Origin: Corbicula japonica
Lineage: Eukaryota > Mollusca > Bivalvia > Venerida > Cyrenidae
Direction of reading: 5' to 3'
Assembly (NCBI GenBank): GCA_038501625.1
Contig: JAZAYU010000002.1
Span: forward strand, 15,399,702-15,463,701
Length of the DNA stretch: 64,000 bases
Both the position numbers and the translations under genes were made by a program. Positions 24,157 to 35,819 of the stretch are shown here, piece after piece (the first letter of the stretch is position 1; each line of letters begins with the position of its first letter). Under the pieces are notes generated by a model. That model was not told the origin of the DNA. It saw nothing but the letters and a program-made list of their open reading frames with translations, and did not search any database.

Positions 24157-24689
24157 CCATATCTCACCTGAGCTAGTAATTTAGTATAAAAATACAAATA
24201 AAATAATAAATAAACGTTGATTTAATGTTGTTTTAAGCTAGACAAATTAAGAACTGCGTATTTTATACAATTAAATAATATTATTTGATGTGTGTTTGTG
24301 GTATCTTTTTTACATGCAATAAATCGCTATGTGTGTGTTTGTTTTTAATAATGCACACATCAAATATAATACGGTACCGTCTAAAATCAATTAAAAATAA
24401 TTCATAGTTAATTGCCAGTTTTGAAGCATCTTTTGATTTTAATGTACACTTGCATTATCTTTTACTTAATATTTAAAGCAATATTTCCCCAAACTCATTT
24501 CATGTATAATTAATTTGGAATTTCATGAAATTCTTGATATTACTTTTTTCGCTTTTTATAGAAATGAAGTGATTACTTGCAATTAATCCTTGTATTTTTA
24601 GCGATTTTTGGCGATATCGATCCGACAATAATGCATCTCAATATCAACATATAGGCCCCTTTTCTGATACACTGGAATAGGTGAAGCAT

Positions 24690-24900
24690 AAATATCATGA
24701 GCAGCAATATTTAGAAAACACAACGTCCCACATAGCTCAATAAAAACAGAAAGGAAAAGAGAGCACGGGTTTATAACTTTATCAGTTGCAAAACAGACAC
24801 CATAACAATTATTAATGAAAAAGAGAACCTATGGAACAGTAATGGCAAAGCAAACTGCAATATGTGTTTAAACCAGCTTCAAGGGTGCAGCAACTTTACA
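24690..24900 (-). repeat. R1, diverged 3' half
   Basis: Complement pattern ATATCATGAGCAGCAATATT then CACATAGCTCAATAAAAACA; its partner in unit 2 is at 40370-40610, so it predates the duplication. Confidence 0.5.
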
Positions 24901-24940
24901 CTTTGAAAGGCCTATTATAAAGTTGTGTCAATATAGTTTT

Positions 24941-24946
24941 TTTATT
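24941..24946 (-). terminator. Candidate poly(A) signal of GPCR 1
   Basis: TTTATT on the plus strand (AATAAA on the gene strand), about 150 bases beyond the GPCR stop. The same signal is kept in the paralog at 40662-40667. Confidence 0.45.
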
Positions 24947-25097
24947 TAATGTTAATTTCCGTTAAGTCTGTGTCGCTGAACCCAGTTCCATAGAATAAAA
25001 CAACAGATATAAGTCAATGTCGATCTCTAGGTCCCATCCAATGGTCTTACACAAAGACAATGATTGCCATTTAACCGAACTGACTAATGTGTTGCAG

Positions 25098-26123
25098 TTA
25101 ATTTTGTGTAGTAACTTGCTGTTGTCCATTTCCGAAGCATCGTCCGTATTTTAAGGCACACTGATTGACCGCCGCTCGAAACCTAGATCCGCTAACACAG
25201 TAAAGAACGAAATTAACACAGCTGTTTGTATACATAAGCATGTTAACGAAACACCACCACGGGTCTTGATGTTTTATATTCATTGGAACGTCCTTGGGTA
25301 TCCAATATGGTTCCCCGATGAAGTAGACAGCCACAGGTAAGGTACACGTTATGAATACGATGTTGAGAGCAACAAGTAGTATGCTGTATGTCCTTTGATA
25401 TGGCAGAGAACTTGACTGAACGGTGGAACTTAATGGAAATATTCTTCTCTTGCTCTTGAAAAGCGTATATAGGATACATATGTTTCCGATTGTCAATACA
25501 ACAAATGGTATCAAAGAAAATTTACACATACCTATCCAAATCCATACCTTGGAAAAGAAATATGCGTATTCCTCCGTTAATGGAGCGCAGGGTATTTCCA
25601 TAGTAACAGTAATGTTATCAACCATGGTTTCTATTTCTAGAGTTCCAAATCCAAAGAGCAAGTGTGAATTGAAAGCCAACGCCCCTATTATAATGAAGAG
25701 TAAAACAAACTTAGCAAACAATTTTGTGCATAAAGACTTGCTTTTCATAGGGTACAATGTGTGCATTACCCTTTCGAAAGTCACAGCAATTAGAAGCCAT
25801 ACGGAAATGTCAGCACAGGCGTAGATAAGCCAGAGGGATGTCTTACAGAAGAAAGGATGTATCAATTTCATATCAATGTCGAACACAAATTTGATCCAGT
25901 CAAGAAGAAGTCCGACGTGCAAGACAGCCAGGTCGGCTGCAGCTAGTCCACGAAGATAAACTGCCGAGGCTTGTCCACTGAAGTTACGACCTGACAATAC
26001 TATTATGGAAAGTATATTACACGTTGTTCCGAATAGAAATAAACAAGGCGATATGATTTGCCACATCAATACACCAATTCTAAGTTCCGTTTTCGAGCGA
26101 AAATGAGAATATTCGAAATCCAT
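25098..26123 (-). CDS. Class A (rhodopsin-like) GPCR, neuropeptide-receptor type, copy 1
   Basis: Intronless, 341 residues, seven membrane segments: about 18-42, 56-78, 94-116, 135-155, 190-220, 246-270 and 289-310. Class A landmarks are N36 in TM1, L60-AAA-D64 in TM2, a C93/C179 disulfide pair, P206 in TM5, P263 in TM6 and helix 8 (SGSRFRAAV). Unusual: the DRY motif is ERV (117-119), the TM6 motif is CTLP rather than CWLP, and NPxxY is NFVLY (304-308, no proline). There is one extracellular N-glycosylation sequon at N170. The short N terminus and the SG-x-RFR helix 8 fit peptide receptors such as mollusc FMRFamide-receptor-like orphans. The ligand is unknown. A nearly identical paralog lies 15.7 kb away. 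Confidence 0.9.
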   Translation of the reverse strand: MDFEYSHFRSKTELRIGVLMWQIISPCLFLFGTTCNILSIIVLSGRNFSGQASAVYLRGLAAADLAVLHVGLLLDWIKFVFDIDMKLIHPFFCKTSLWLIYACADISVWLLIAVTFERVMHTLYPMKSKSLCTKLFAKFVLLFIIIGALAFNSHLLFGFGTLEIETMVDNITVTMEIPCAPLTEEYAYFFSKVWIWIGMCKFSLIPFVVLTIGNICILYTLFKSKRRIFPLSSTVQSSSLPYQRTYSILLVALNIVFITCTLPVAVYFIGEPYWIPKDVPMNIKHQDPWWCFVNMLMYTNSCVNFVLYCVSGSRFRAAVNQCALKYGRCFGNGQQQVTTQN

Positions 26124-26639
26124 GTCTTTCCACAGCTTTCTTTCAAGTGTATATTTGCAGTCTGAACATATCCGTTAAATAAAGGAAGAGTCTATAATTG
26201 GTTTCATTGATATTTGAAACATAATTATATTGGCGGTTTCTAAATAAAGGACAATCTCCAATACGTGTATATAACATCTTAAGGCGGATATTGCATCTCA
26301 TTTCTGGCTTCAATATAACAGAACAAGGAAATCGGTATCATGTTGGAGATGGTTCTATAGCATTATCATATTATAATTTCATACAATAAAGCGGTCACCG
26401 ATTTAGATTTCAGGAATTGTTTCGATACTTGATGGAGCTCATTTCGAATGACTTCAGCGTTAAAGTCCAAAGTAACTCGTGGCAAATGTGCGTAGTTGTC
26501 GATTTCACAAGTCAAAACAAGTGTACAGTCCAATATATTGTGAGCAGCCTTTTGTAACCATGCCTCTTAAAGTAATGCGTAACACTGCGCACCACCGGTT
26601 GAAATTTAAATATAAGAAATCTTAATTACCAAAAATGAT
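26124..26639. other. GPCR 1 upstream region, conserved in unit 2
   Basis: Matches 41834-42340 with small indels (GGACAATCTCCAATACGTGT, TTGCATCTCATTTCTGGCTT), so it probably contains the promoter. No obvious TATA box at a convincing distance. Confidence 0.4.
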
Positions 26640-26885
26640 ATGCTTCCTCTAGGAGATAGTGTGAGGTTGATGCACCTTAGAACATGGTTTAAAGCCCTCC
26701 ATTGGCAAATTGATTTGCCACTGACCGCTCCAAGGTTCTCTTTTGTGTTAATTGTTGTGGTGCCTATTTGATATTAATCTTCTTATAAACCCATTTTCTC
26801 TTTTCTTCTCTAAATTTTGGATGCGTGGGAGGCTGTGTTTCTGTGTGTGGTGGCTTCTGATATGAATATTTCACTCTTATTTTCA
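26640..26885 (+). repeat. R1, 3' half
   Basis: GATGCACCTTAGAACATGG to GTGGTGGCTTCTGATATGAA; shared with unit 2 at 42345-42545. Confidence 0.55.
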
Positions 26886-26924
26886 GTAATCTAACGTTAC
26901 GTCTTAAAAGAACTTTGCAACAAT

Positions 26925-27475
26925 TCTTCAATATATACTGAGCCAAAATGAAAACTTGACGAAAATAACATGGAAAACTCCTATTAATAAATAATGCCAG
27001 TGAATACAAATATCTGGTGATATTTGATAACCAATATGTTTATTTTGGAAGTTGTCGATTCAGTATCTTTCGGTTTAGAAAAAGAAACAAAAAAACATTA
27101 CATGGTTGTGGAATAATAAGCGTGGGATTTTGTTCTGATTTTAATTGAAAGGGAGATAATTTGCAAAAACGGATTTTTAAATAACTGTATCTTTTTTCTT
27201 TGCATCAGTGGTATTTTATGATTGTGTTTTTCCTTCTCTACATGTCATACACTTCTAAAATTGACAGTCAAATAATCTGTTTAAGACTTTTGTGTTAATT
27301 TTTTTATTTTGTCATTATTTAGGAAAGAGGAGATAATTTTGACCACTATGAAAAAATAGCAACATCTTCCCGCTTTATCAAATGTTCAGATATGTGCAAA
27401 TACCACAATTAAAATGAAAGATATAATATATCATCACTAAACAAAATATTTGAATTTTAAAATTGGTAAGTTATC
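26925..27475 (+). repeat. R3 copy
   Basis: ACTGAGCCAAAATGAAAACT, GATTTTGTTCTGATTTTAAT, TTGCAAAAACGGATTTTTAA. Absent from the matching place in unit 2 (42595), where CTTCAATACATATGGATTCG joins directly. Confidence 0.55.
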
Positions 27476-27974
27476 ATTTTTATTCGGTATATATGGATTC
27501 TATCAACTTTAATTAGAATACTGTGCTAATACAAGTATGAAGTCTATATAACTATACCCCGCTGAACAAAGAATGGCATTATCTGAAATACCACAATGAA
27601 AGGTTTCATGTTCATCGCCATATGTGCACTGTCGTTTGGTATGGAACAAAACTGTACTATTTACAGGTGTAAAAAAACATGTATATTGAGTTGCGCTCTA
27701 TCCGGGACTACGTTTGAAATGTAAATACGATTTCCAAAAATAAATGTCAAACATTTGTACTTAATAATTACAACATCCTTAAAGTTTGAGTTTTTTCATA
27801 ATTATTAAGATTTTTTTCTTGGCCGCGGCTAAAGTACTCAAGGCAGTAGAGCAAAATTGTAAGCTAAGTTCTAATATATGTAAATATTTTATTTTAGTAA
27901 TTTAATGACTCAAACAAAAGACGAATATATACATGTAGTTATAAAACTTGGATCCTCAATTGGTTGCGTTATCG

Positions 27975-28035
27975 GAATTGCAGTGCTAGGCGCTGTCGTC
28001 GTGACGGTGCGGGTTCGCTCCCAGGTAGAGGCAAT
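27975..28035 (+). repeat. tRNA-like fragment
   Basis: GCGCTGTCGTCGTGACGGTG then a B-box-like GCGGGTTCGCTCCC. There is no convincing D arm. It may be a SINE fossil. Confidence 0.3.
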
Positions 28036-28179
28036 ATCATAATAAATATGAATTTTGATATTTTATTAACAAAAGATGTTTTAATTAACAAAATTATTCA
28101 GAATTGGTGCTTACAAATCATGTGTGACATACATGTTATCTTGAAAACTGAATTTTCATTGCAAGCTTTAACATTTTTT

Positions 28180-28440
28180 TGACACCGTTCCAAGGTGGTA
28201 ACCATCGGGGTTCTCACTTTCGTTAATTGTTTAGTGTATAACAATGCTGTCATCTCCTTTCTACTTTTTGGCTGTGTATGGAGACTGTGTCTGCTGGATG
28301 TGACAATTCCTGCTATGTATACTTGTTTACCTAGAACTAGCGGCGTGTGCAGTTATATGCATTTCAATTAATGAATAGGCTCAATCAAACCTAGCCTGCA
28401 ATATTTTTCATATTTGTCGTGTTCAAGGTTTTCCTTTTCA
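28180..28440. repeat. R1 3' end (+) followed by R2 start (-)
   Basis: CACCGTTCCAAGGTGGTAAC to TGTGACAATTCCTGCTATGT is R1. AATGAATAGGCTCAATCAAA to TTGTCGTGTTCAAGG is R2 in reverse. Confidence 0.5.
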
Positions 28441-29329
28441 TCTATTTCTATACAAAACTAGCAACTCACACATTTTTTTTTCGAAAATTTGCATGTAATA
28501 GCACACGAATATATTTAACATAAGAAACAAATAAGATTTTCTAGAAAATCGAACAAACCCCATAAGATTTTGCATGTGAGATATCACTATCAAATATGGA
28601 CATTTTTATAATATTAAAAAAGAATCATCCCTTATATCACATAACTTAGTGGTTTACGCCACGGAAACCTTCGTACAGTATTTCCTTTAACTGAATAGTT
28701 AAATAGGTCAAGTATAATATCATCAATTTTAAAACAAGACACCACAAATAATTAACAAAAAGTAGAACTCGAGATGTATCCGCATTGGAAAGGTCAAAAG
28801 GTTTAGAAACCAGGTTTTAGGGTTAAAAAACACTTGCCCCATTCAATTGCTTATTTATATGAATAAACTATTACATGTTGTCTTGGTGATCAACTCTAAC
28901 CCCAACCCCAGCCCATCTATTCGACAAAAGAACAGCTACAATTAGGCTAATAGCAACATCAAGTTAAATGGGCCGATAACACTTAATATGAAAAATGTAT
29001 ATAGCCTTTAATTAATTAATGTGAAACGACAATGCTGTATAACGACAATAATATGATAAATTATATTTCAATGTGGCTTATAGAAAATTTCATATAACTT
29101 TAAATTAGAAGTTTAGTAGTTCATTTCGATTTTTTTACTTGAACAACAACTATATATTAATTACAACATATTACAACACAAATGTTAAAACGAATTGTTA
29201 CAATGTGATTAATGAAGATATTACGTTTTATCTATACAAAAAGTAAAGAACATATGTTTCTGACACTAAAATTAATAACTAATAGTTTTGACCTCTCTGT
29301 AATAAATTCACATTAACACACTTATGTGA
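28441..29329. other. Upstream spacer of inhibitor A, conserved in unit 2
   Basis: Matches 49500-49990 and 50510-50850. A distal conserved element ATATGTTTCTGACACTAAAA (29251) recurs upstream of inhibitors B (50779) and C (58729) and of the promoter relic, so it may be regulatory. Confidence 0.4.
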
Positions 29330-29418
29330 AATATGTGCACGCCTAGGGAGATGTTTGATGCTATAAAAGCCAAATAGGGAATAGAAGTTTAGTCAATCTG
29401 ATAACAGCATTGCGCACG
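29330..29418 (+). promoter_or_regulatory. Inhibitor A core promoter and untranslated first exon
   Basis: ATATGTGCACGCCTAGGGAG, then TATAAAAG at 29362-29369, then GAAGTTTAGTCA and the donor GCGCACG|GTAAGT at 29418/29419. The layout is the same in copies B and C. Transcription should start near 29390, which makes a first exon of about 30 nt. Confidence 0.75.
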
Positions 29419-29914
29419 GTAAGTATATCTTTTACTTTCATACCATGTGTATGTGTTTCAAACCTGTTCAAGAATGTTTTCAACTTGCAGAATATTGATA
29501 TACAATCGTAAGCATATATATTCAAATCTGCATTTAATACACTGTAGGGGTCTTTTGAGAGTGTCCAATAGAAAGAACCTTATAGAATCGATTCTGATAC
29601 GGCACTGTTTGTTAAAAATTATTTGTTTCTAAAACGGAAATATTAAATTTAATTAGTCATAACATAACATTACATTCACTAGTTTTTGGTTCGATTGAGA
29701 ATGAAATACACGCAGATTTTCTTAAAAAAGAATTGAAAACATAATCATAAGAAAAGCCATAAAGTAAAACAGATGTTTGGCAATTTGTACTATTTGTGCG
29801 AAACTCCTTTTTTCTTTTGTTTGTAAAAATATTACATTTGTTACTTTGTTTAATACACATGATTAATATAAAACTCTTATATTTACATCCAAGGACAACC
29901 TCTTACATTGGAAA

Positions 29915-31023
29915 ATGTTCTGCAAAAGCTTTATTGTGCTCGTCATTGTTTCCATGGCATTCGTGATTCCAGAGGCATCTGCAAACTATGTTACAGGTTG
30001 TTACAGTTTTATTTATTTATTAAGCTAAATACATGTTACGTTATAATTGTGTTACATAAACATAAAAAATGAGAAAGATAAAGAGTGCGAGAGAGTGAGA
30101 GAATGGGGAGAGAGAATGGGGGAAATACGTTGTGATTGTTTTTCGAAAGTACAAGCGAATATGTGTTGCGAACAATTGCTTTTGAAATTTGTTAGGCAAC
30201 GGTTCAAGAACAAATTGAAGTTACACAATATACACAATATTTTCTCTAGTTTTCGGTTTAGTATAAATCGGTTAAAAGAAGAAAAAAATATGGCTTTGGA
30301 AAATTAAGCGTTAGATTTTGTTCTTTCTTCAATTTAAAGGGAAGTCATTTGCAAAAACGGATATTTAAATAACTGTAACTTATCTTATTGCATCAGTGAC
30401 TTTAAAGAGTGTGTTTTCTTCTGTACATAAACGTCTACATTTGACTGTCGAGTAAGCTGTTTGAGACTTTTCCAAAAGTTTTATGTTAAAATTATCGATC
30501 TCGTCATTATTTAGGAAAGATTAGATAACTTTGACTTTTGTGAAAAAGTTTTACGTTTTATCGCTTTATCAAATATCAAGATATGTGAAAAAAACTACAA
30601 ATCAAATGAATGATAACATATAGCATCGCTGAACAAAAGTCGCTGAATTTAAAAACGGCTGTTTTCATTTTTGCTCATTATCATTATAAAATGTTTCATC
30701 TCTATATTTGTTTTCATGTTTATTACGACTGTAATTATTAATTTATGCTTTTGTTAATTTCAATTGTGATATACGTTTATTTCGACTGCTGGTGTTGACG
30801 TGATGTCTATATATAAATTGAATCCGGTCTTCACTGCCTTAGGAATATACATTTGAATTAAAAAGCTGGCTTAATTCTTTCTGTTTATTCAGTGTGCACG
30901 GGCCCCGATGGTAACACATACCAGGATGGGGAATCTTACATGGACGATTGCAATAGGTGTAGGTGTATGGCTGACGGAACTAGGCCGCCAGGAGGAGCAT
31001 GCACAAGAATGGCTTGCAACTAA
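29915..31023 (+). CDS. Single-domain pacifastin-like secreted inhibitor, copy A
   Basis: A 70-residue precursor. Coding exons are 29915-29996 (signal) and 30893-31023 (domain). The untranslated part starts at acceptor AAG|GACAA (29894), and the ATG is the first after it. The signal peptide is MFCKSFIVLVIVSMAFVIPE then ASA. The mature peptide holds C-x17-C-NR-C-R-C-x11-CTRMAC, with Arg at the position that is P1 in insect pacifastins (trypsin-like target, inference). The intron is phase 1 (ACAG donor, TTTATTCAG acceptor) and carries R3. A donor G|GTTAAA directly follows the TAA, and a final untranslated exon starts at 31952. That last intron holds two palindromic MITEs. A VWC half-domain is the alternative name for the fold. 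The target is unknown. Confidence 0.85.
30225..30665 (+). repeat. R3 copy in the inhibitor A intron
   Basis: AAGCGTTAGATTTTGTTCTT and CATTTGCAAAAACGGATATT; the equivalent intron of copy B lacks it and carries a GA microsatellite. Confidence 0.55.
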
Positions 31024-31078
31024 GGTTAAATTTTAATTTCGGTTTCGGTTTAAAACCGCAATAACTTCAATTACCTGT

Positions 31079-31212
31079 GCCCAAGATCATAAAACTAAAT
31101 CTGGAGATCAGTCTCAAATCTCAAGGATCTGATTGGCTGAAATGGCGACCAGTCGCCTTTCAGCCAATCAGATCCTTGAGATTTGAGACTGATCTCAAAA
31201 CTTAGTTTTATG
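31079..31212. mobile_element. Palindromic MITE, subtype A (copy P7), right end truncated
   Basis: Starts GCCCAAGATCATAAAACT but stops at TTAGTTTTATGA without the TCTTGGGC end. It lies 55 bp after the inhibitor A stop codon. Confidence 0.85.
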
Positions 31213-31224
31213 AACCGAGCCTAC

Positions 31225-31372
31225 CATGGCTGAAGGTTATAAAGCCGAGATTGGAAACCAGTCTCAAATTTCAAGCATCTGATTGGCTGAAATGGCGACT
31301 GGTCGCCATTTCAGCCAATCAGATGCTTGAGATTTGAGACTGGTTTCCATGCTCAGCTTTATAACCTTGAGC
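31225..31372. mobile_element. Palindromic MITE, subtype B (copy P8)
   Basis: Left end CATGGCTGAAGGTTATAAAG, right end GCTTTATAACCTTGAGC. It sits 12 bp after P7, giving a tandem pair in the untranslated intron. Confidence 0.87.
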
Positions 31373-31951
31373 ACATATTTTCATGCTTGTCGTGTTCTGT
31401 GGCTTTCCAAATTCCTTTTTCATCTATTTAATTGTTTCACCTTTATTTCCGGAGATGGGAAACGAATTTTAAACCAGCTCTCCATGACGGAAATTCGATT
31501 TTAATAAATAAAAAATAATATTGTTTATACGTTCCTTATAATTGAATTTTGAAAGCAATCTAATCGGTTAGTATACTATTTGAATTTAAGCAATAGCATT
31601 TTTAATCCGGACAATGTGAAATAGAACAGTTCACAGTTTTAAGCCACACGTAGGTAAGAAATATTGTTTTATTTGAGTTTTCTCTGACAGGTCATTAAGA
31701 ATGGTGTTGTATCCTCAAAACGTTTCATTAACAGGTCAGTCAATTTACAATTAAGAACCAAAAGCAAAACACTTCTATGAAAAAATTAATTGTAAGCATA
31801 TTATTTACTATGTTTCAGCGAAAATACATGATGTTCAACACTGTTTTAAACACGTGTAACATCTTAGATTAACACGACGGCAATAAATTAATTTCAGTTA
31901 ATTTTAACAATAAATATCGTTAAACTGTCGATGTTTTTCTTTCTATTTCAG

Positions 31952-32025
31952 GTTATGGTGTTTGTCAGAGAGATATGTCTTGAACATGTCACTTACTAAA
32001 TAAAGATATATTTTGCAAACTATTT
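31952..32025 (+). terminator. Last exon of inhibitor A with poly(A) signal
   Basis: Acceptor TTCTATTTCAG then GTTATGGTGTTTGTCAGAGA; AATAAA at 31999-32004. The exon is conserved in B (53345) and C (61535). Confidence 0.7.
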
Positions 32026-32289
32026 AAGAGTCTGTTGTTTATGAGTCTGTTATGGTTAAATCAATGTAACGTAACACAGATATCACGACTAATACATGCT
32101 AGCCAATTGACATGTATAACCATACACCACAAATTATCTAATCAAGATGCACCTGGAGTAAAATCAAAAAGTTCACGAAAGCAAGAACATAGGGGAAAGC
32201 TTCTGTGTTCTCACTAACGATTTTTCTTGTTACTTTTATATACTGCAGATGTCCCATTTGTATCATCTAACGAGGTTTTTACTTCAAAG

Positions 32290-33430
32290 CTTGTTCTAGA
32301 AAAAAGTAAAATGTTCATATCAAGGAAAGCCACAAACAGAAGATAGAGTCTCCCCACTCAGCCAAACACTAAAAAGGAAAAGAGAAGAGAGCATGTGTTT
32401 ATAAAATGACCGATTTCAAATAAGACATCTCATATAATTTTTAAGATGTGAACACGGAGAATTACCGCCTTGAAACGGTTAATGGACAACCCTTTTAATA
32501 CTTGGGGTATAAACCAGATTCTAGGATGCACCAAACTCACACTTGCTAAAAAAGGTTCCCAATATAAACAAACAAGTACAAGTTGCCTAAGTGAATTTAC
32601 CTCAACCCACCCATAAACTAGACAATTTTGCATGCAAAAACATACATTCAAGCGTAATAAAACATAAACAGCTAAATAAGGCGTTGACAAGAAGGTGGGT
32701 ACTCATTAATTTACTGTGGGCAAAGCACCTGAAGTCAATTAAGCAAGGACATTATATCGGATGAATTTGAATTGGAAGGCGCGCAACATAATGTTCTAAA
32801 GCGCTCTCAGCACTTAGTGGTTAACCCGTTTAACAGTTTATCTCTTATCTTACATTGAATCTTAAAAATGAACGAAGAGGCTGTTTGTTTTATTTCTTCC
32901 ATGTTTTTTTATTAAACTCTAGGTGCTATGGTTTCAGTTCCCACCATTTTCGGTTCACAATGCTGTTGTTTTTTATGTTTTGTATGTTTGCATGTAGCAT
33001 GAAATAGATAAAAATGGAGCTTTGAAACCACCGAATACGACAAATATGAAACGAATTCAGTCTCGGTTTGATTTAGCCTGTTCATGTACAGTAATTGAAA
33101 TGCATATTAATGCCCACGCCGCCTAGCCCCAAGTTGAGCGCAACTAAAAATTAACACCAATTAACAGTACAATTTCGATCGGTCTCAAACGATGGTATGC
33201 ATATTGCGTTGAACATGTTACCTTCAACAACATTCAATGTTCGGCGGCGGATGGTCCACAGATAAAATAATGGGTTTGCCCTAAACGAGAAAACAACATT
33301 TAAAAAGCAGGTATTATAGGCTTGATTGACCAGTATCCAATTTTTTTTTGCTGGAATATTGAAACCACCAATCAAACATGTCAAAAACAGGCCGAAATAT
33401 TAAAACAAAGTTATTTTAGAGGTACTGTTA
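32290..33430. repeat. R1 (-) then R2 (+) block downstream of inhibitor A
   Basis: 32300-32990 is a near full-length reverse R1. 33010-33430 is R2 (GAAACCACCGAATACGACAA, GCGCAACTAAAAATTAACAC, ATGGTCCACAGATAAAATAA). The block is paralleled in unit 2 at 53690-54400. Confidence 0.6.
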
Positions 33431-33888
33431 ACATAGCACATAAGTATCGTGCTTAATGAGTTTCAAAGGACGAAACTGATAAAAGCACCGATAGAAGGCA
33501 AACTGTACATGTTTGTTTGAATGATAACCTATCGGGGCATGTGTGGCGTTTGTACCCCCTTAAACTCGGGTTTAATTACCAGTGGTAAAACCTTCAGGCA
33601 CTCATTTTCTTTCATTGTTTATAGTAAGTTAATTTTATATGTTTATACTGTAAACCAATAACAAGACCGGCAATTCGTTATTAACAAGCAAATATTATTT
33701 ACTGCAATTTTTCTCAACATCGTTTCTTCTCCTACGTCTCTTAGAGATCCTGGGTCAAATCTGAAAATAACCGGGGAAAAGATTCAAATAAATAAAACAC
33801 AATCAAATGAAAAGAACATATTTATTTCACTTGTTCTTAAAAACAAAAACACATGAATTTAGCGTACAGCAAGTGTTTGTCAGAGAGT

Positions 33889-34346
33889 ATGGTTTGGCTT
33901 TGGAACGGTTAGCGGTATGGTACGGCTTTGGAACGGTAAGCGGTAAGATGTGGCTTTGGACCGGTTAGCGGTATGGTACGGCGTTTGGCACGGTTAGCGG
34001 TATGGTACGGTATGGTACGGCTTTGGAACGGTTAGCGGTATGGTTTGGCTTTTGAACGGTTAGCGGTTTGGTAGGGCTTTGGAACGGTTAGCGGTATGGT
34101 ACGGCTTTAGAACGATTAGCGGTATTGTGTTGCTTTGAAACAGTTAAGGGTATGGTCTGTCTTTGGAACTGTAAGAGGTTAATTGTGGCCTTGGAACGGT
34201 TAGGGGTATGGTAGGACTTTGGAACGGTTAGCGGTATGGTAGGGCTATGGAAAGGTTATCTGTATGGTTTGGCTTTGGAACGGTTAGCGGTATGGTAGGG
34301 CTTTGGAACGGTTATCAGTATGGTTTGGCTTTGGAACGGTTAGCGT
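33889..34346 (+). repeat. 28-bp minisatellite, about 16 units
   Basis: The unit is approximately GGTACGGCTTTGGAACGGTT followed by AGCGGTAT. Units differ by point changes and small indels (GGTTTGG, GGTAGGG and GGTACGG versions). The G-over-C strand bias is strong. There is no open frame through it. Confidence 0.92.
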
Positions 34347-34349
34347 TTC

Positions 34350-35059
34350 ATCGCGCGTTTGTAGTTGTGTTTATGCTTTTTTTTTCATTTCAACGTATTG
34401 AAGGACACTTATTTATTTATTAATATTGCTTGCTTGCGTTTTGTGTATAAATGTTTTTAAAGTAACTTCTTGTATGATGCCAATACCATGATCATATCCG
34501 TGCTTGGAATAAAAACGTTACTGCTATTTGCTATGTCAACATTATTCTATTTTATATGTATTTTCCTCTGCTACTACCACAATTACCAAATAACCTTATT
34601 CTAAAATCCTTACAAATACTAGAATACTATTTAAATTTTGCTAGCACCAAGTGTACACATCCATTTGAAGCTTTTAGGTTAGATTTTCACGACTGTGATC
34701 TTTATATCAATGAAGACAAACGTTTTAACAATTTTAATGGGTTAGCGGGTTGTATTACAATAGGATAATAAAATGGGTATGTTGACAATTGTGAAAAAAT
34801 CAATTTTCGCCAAAAACAAGTGTTAAGATATGCATTCGATAAATGCCTTGATTGTGGCGATTCCTGGTATGCATATTTCACATTTTAAGAACATTCGCAT
34901 TGCCAAAATTCATTCATAAATATTCCGCCTTTCGAGTGGAAGTAGATTGAGCACATGTTAATCATAATGTAAAATCAGTGTTTTATATATCAATGGTGTA
35001 TTAATCAGTTCAATATTTAAACATATTCTAATTACAATAAACAGTTTGGTAAAATTTTG
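34350..35059. other. AT-rich spacer
   Basis: A short R1 3' end (GTGGCGATTCCTGGTATGCA) at 34853-34887; otherwise nothing recognised. Confidence 0.35.
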
Positions 35060-35590
35060 CGATAGCAAGAGGGTGGCAGGGGTTTAGGAGTTTATGAAGG
35101 TTTATTGAGAAAACTTGTAAAAAGAACCTAGAATCTCGGGTTGTTTCTTTTATCCATGTGATTGTGTTCTTGTTGATTTGACTCCATGTGACTTAGTATC
35201 GGAAAGATCAGAATGCCCGACCTTTTCCTTTGCTTCTTATGTTGTGTATGTTTGTGTGATTTTCATGCAACATTGTTGAGCTGATGTATGGGTTGGAGTT
35301 ATTTCATCAAGACAACTTGTTCTTGTTTGTGGCTATGAGATCTTGTTGGGGCAAGTGTGAGGTTTGTGCACCCTAGAACCTGGTTTAAAGCCCCAGTGAC
35401 AATTTGTTTTGCAACTGACCGTTTCAAGGCGGTAACCCCAAGGGTTCTTTTTTCGTTCATTGTTTGTGGCGTCTTTTGTGAAATTTACATACTTATATAT
35501 ACATGCTCTATTTTTCTCTCTTTTTTTCGCTGCGTTGGGAGGCTGAATTTTGTGAGTGTGGCGTTTCCTGATATGCATATTTTACTTGTT
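35060..35590 (+). repeat. R1, near full-length copy
   Basis: One of the best copies, from GGTGGCAGGGGTTTAGGAG to GGCGTTTCCTGATATGCAT; useful as a family reference. Confidence 0.7.
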
Positions 35591-35819
35591 TATACTTTAG
35601 AAGTTATCATGCGAACTAACATTCTAATGCAAAATATTCTAAAGGAACACAACTTAAAAAATACATGACATATTGTTACCATGATGGTTCTTGCTCATGA
35701 AACTCCTCTTTAATACGTTTGATATACTGACGAAGTTTCAAGCCAACAAACTGTACACAGGCGCATGGCAAAATAATCATTAGAGATTTATGATTTCTAT
35801 ACCCAGCACTAATCCCAAT

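Larger units (their letters stand above)
23090..33420. repeat. Segmental duplication unit 1 (GPCR 1 and inhibitor A)
   Basis: Hand-matched to unit 2 (about 37735-54400) at many points in the same order. Examples are TTTGCGCACATTTTCCC (23120 and 37770), GAAATTGAGAAGTTCCAGAA (23490 and 38536), CACCTGAGCT (24166 and 39047), the GPCR genes, GCATGAAGTCTATA-type sequence (27535 and 42645), TACATGTTGTCTTGG (28873 and 49945), the inhibitor genes, and the downstream spacer with R1 (32300-32980 and 53690-54230). Unit 2 is longer because of later insertions. Confidence 0.75.

Noticed and set aside
25423..25824. 133-codon plus-strand frame, also present at 41133-41534
   Set aside because: Antisense shadow of the GPCR genes. 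It is kept in both copies only because the sense strand is conserved.
33889..34346. CRISPR-like array
   Set aside because: Units are contiguous without unique spacers and the genome is eukaryotic.
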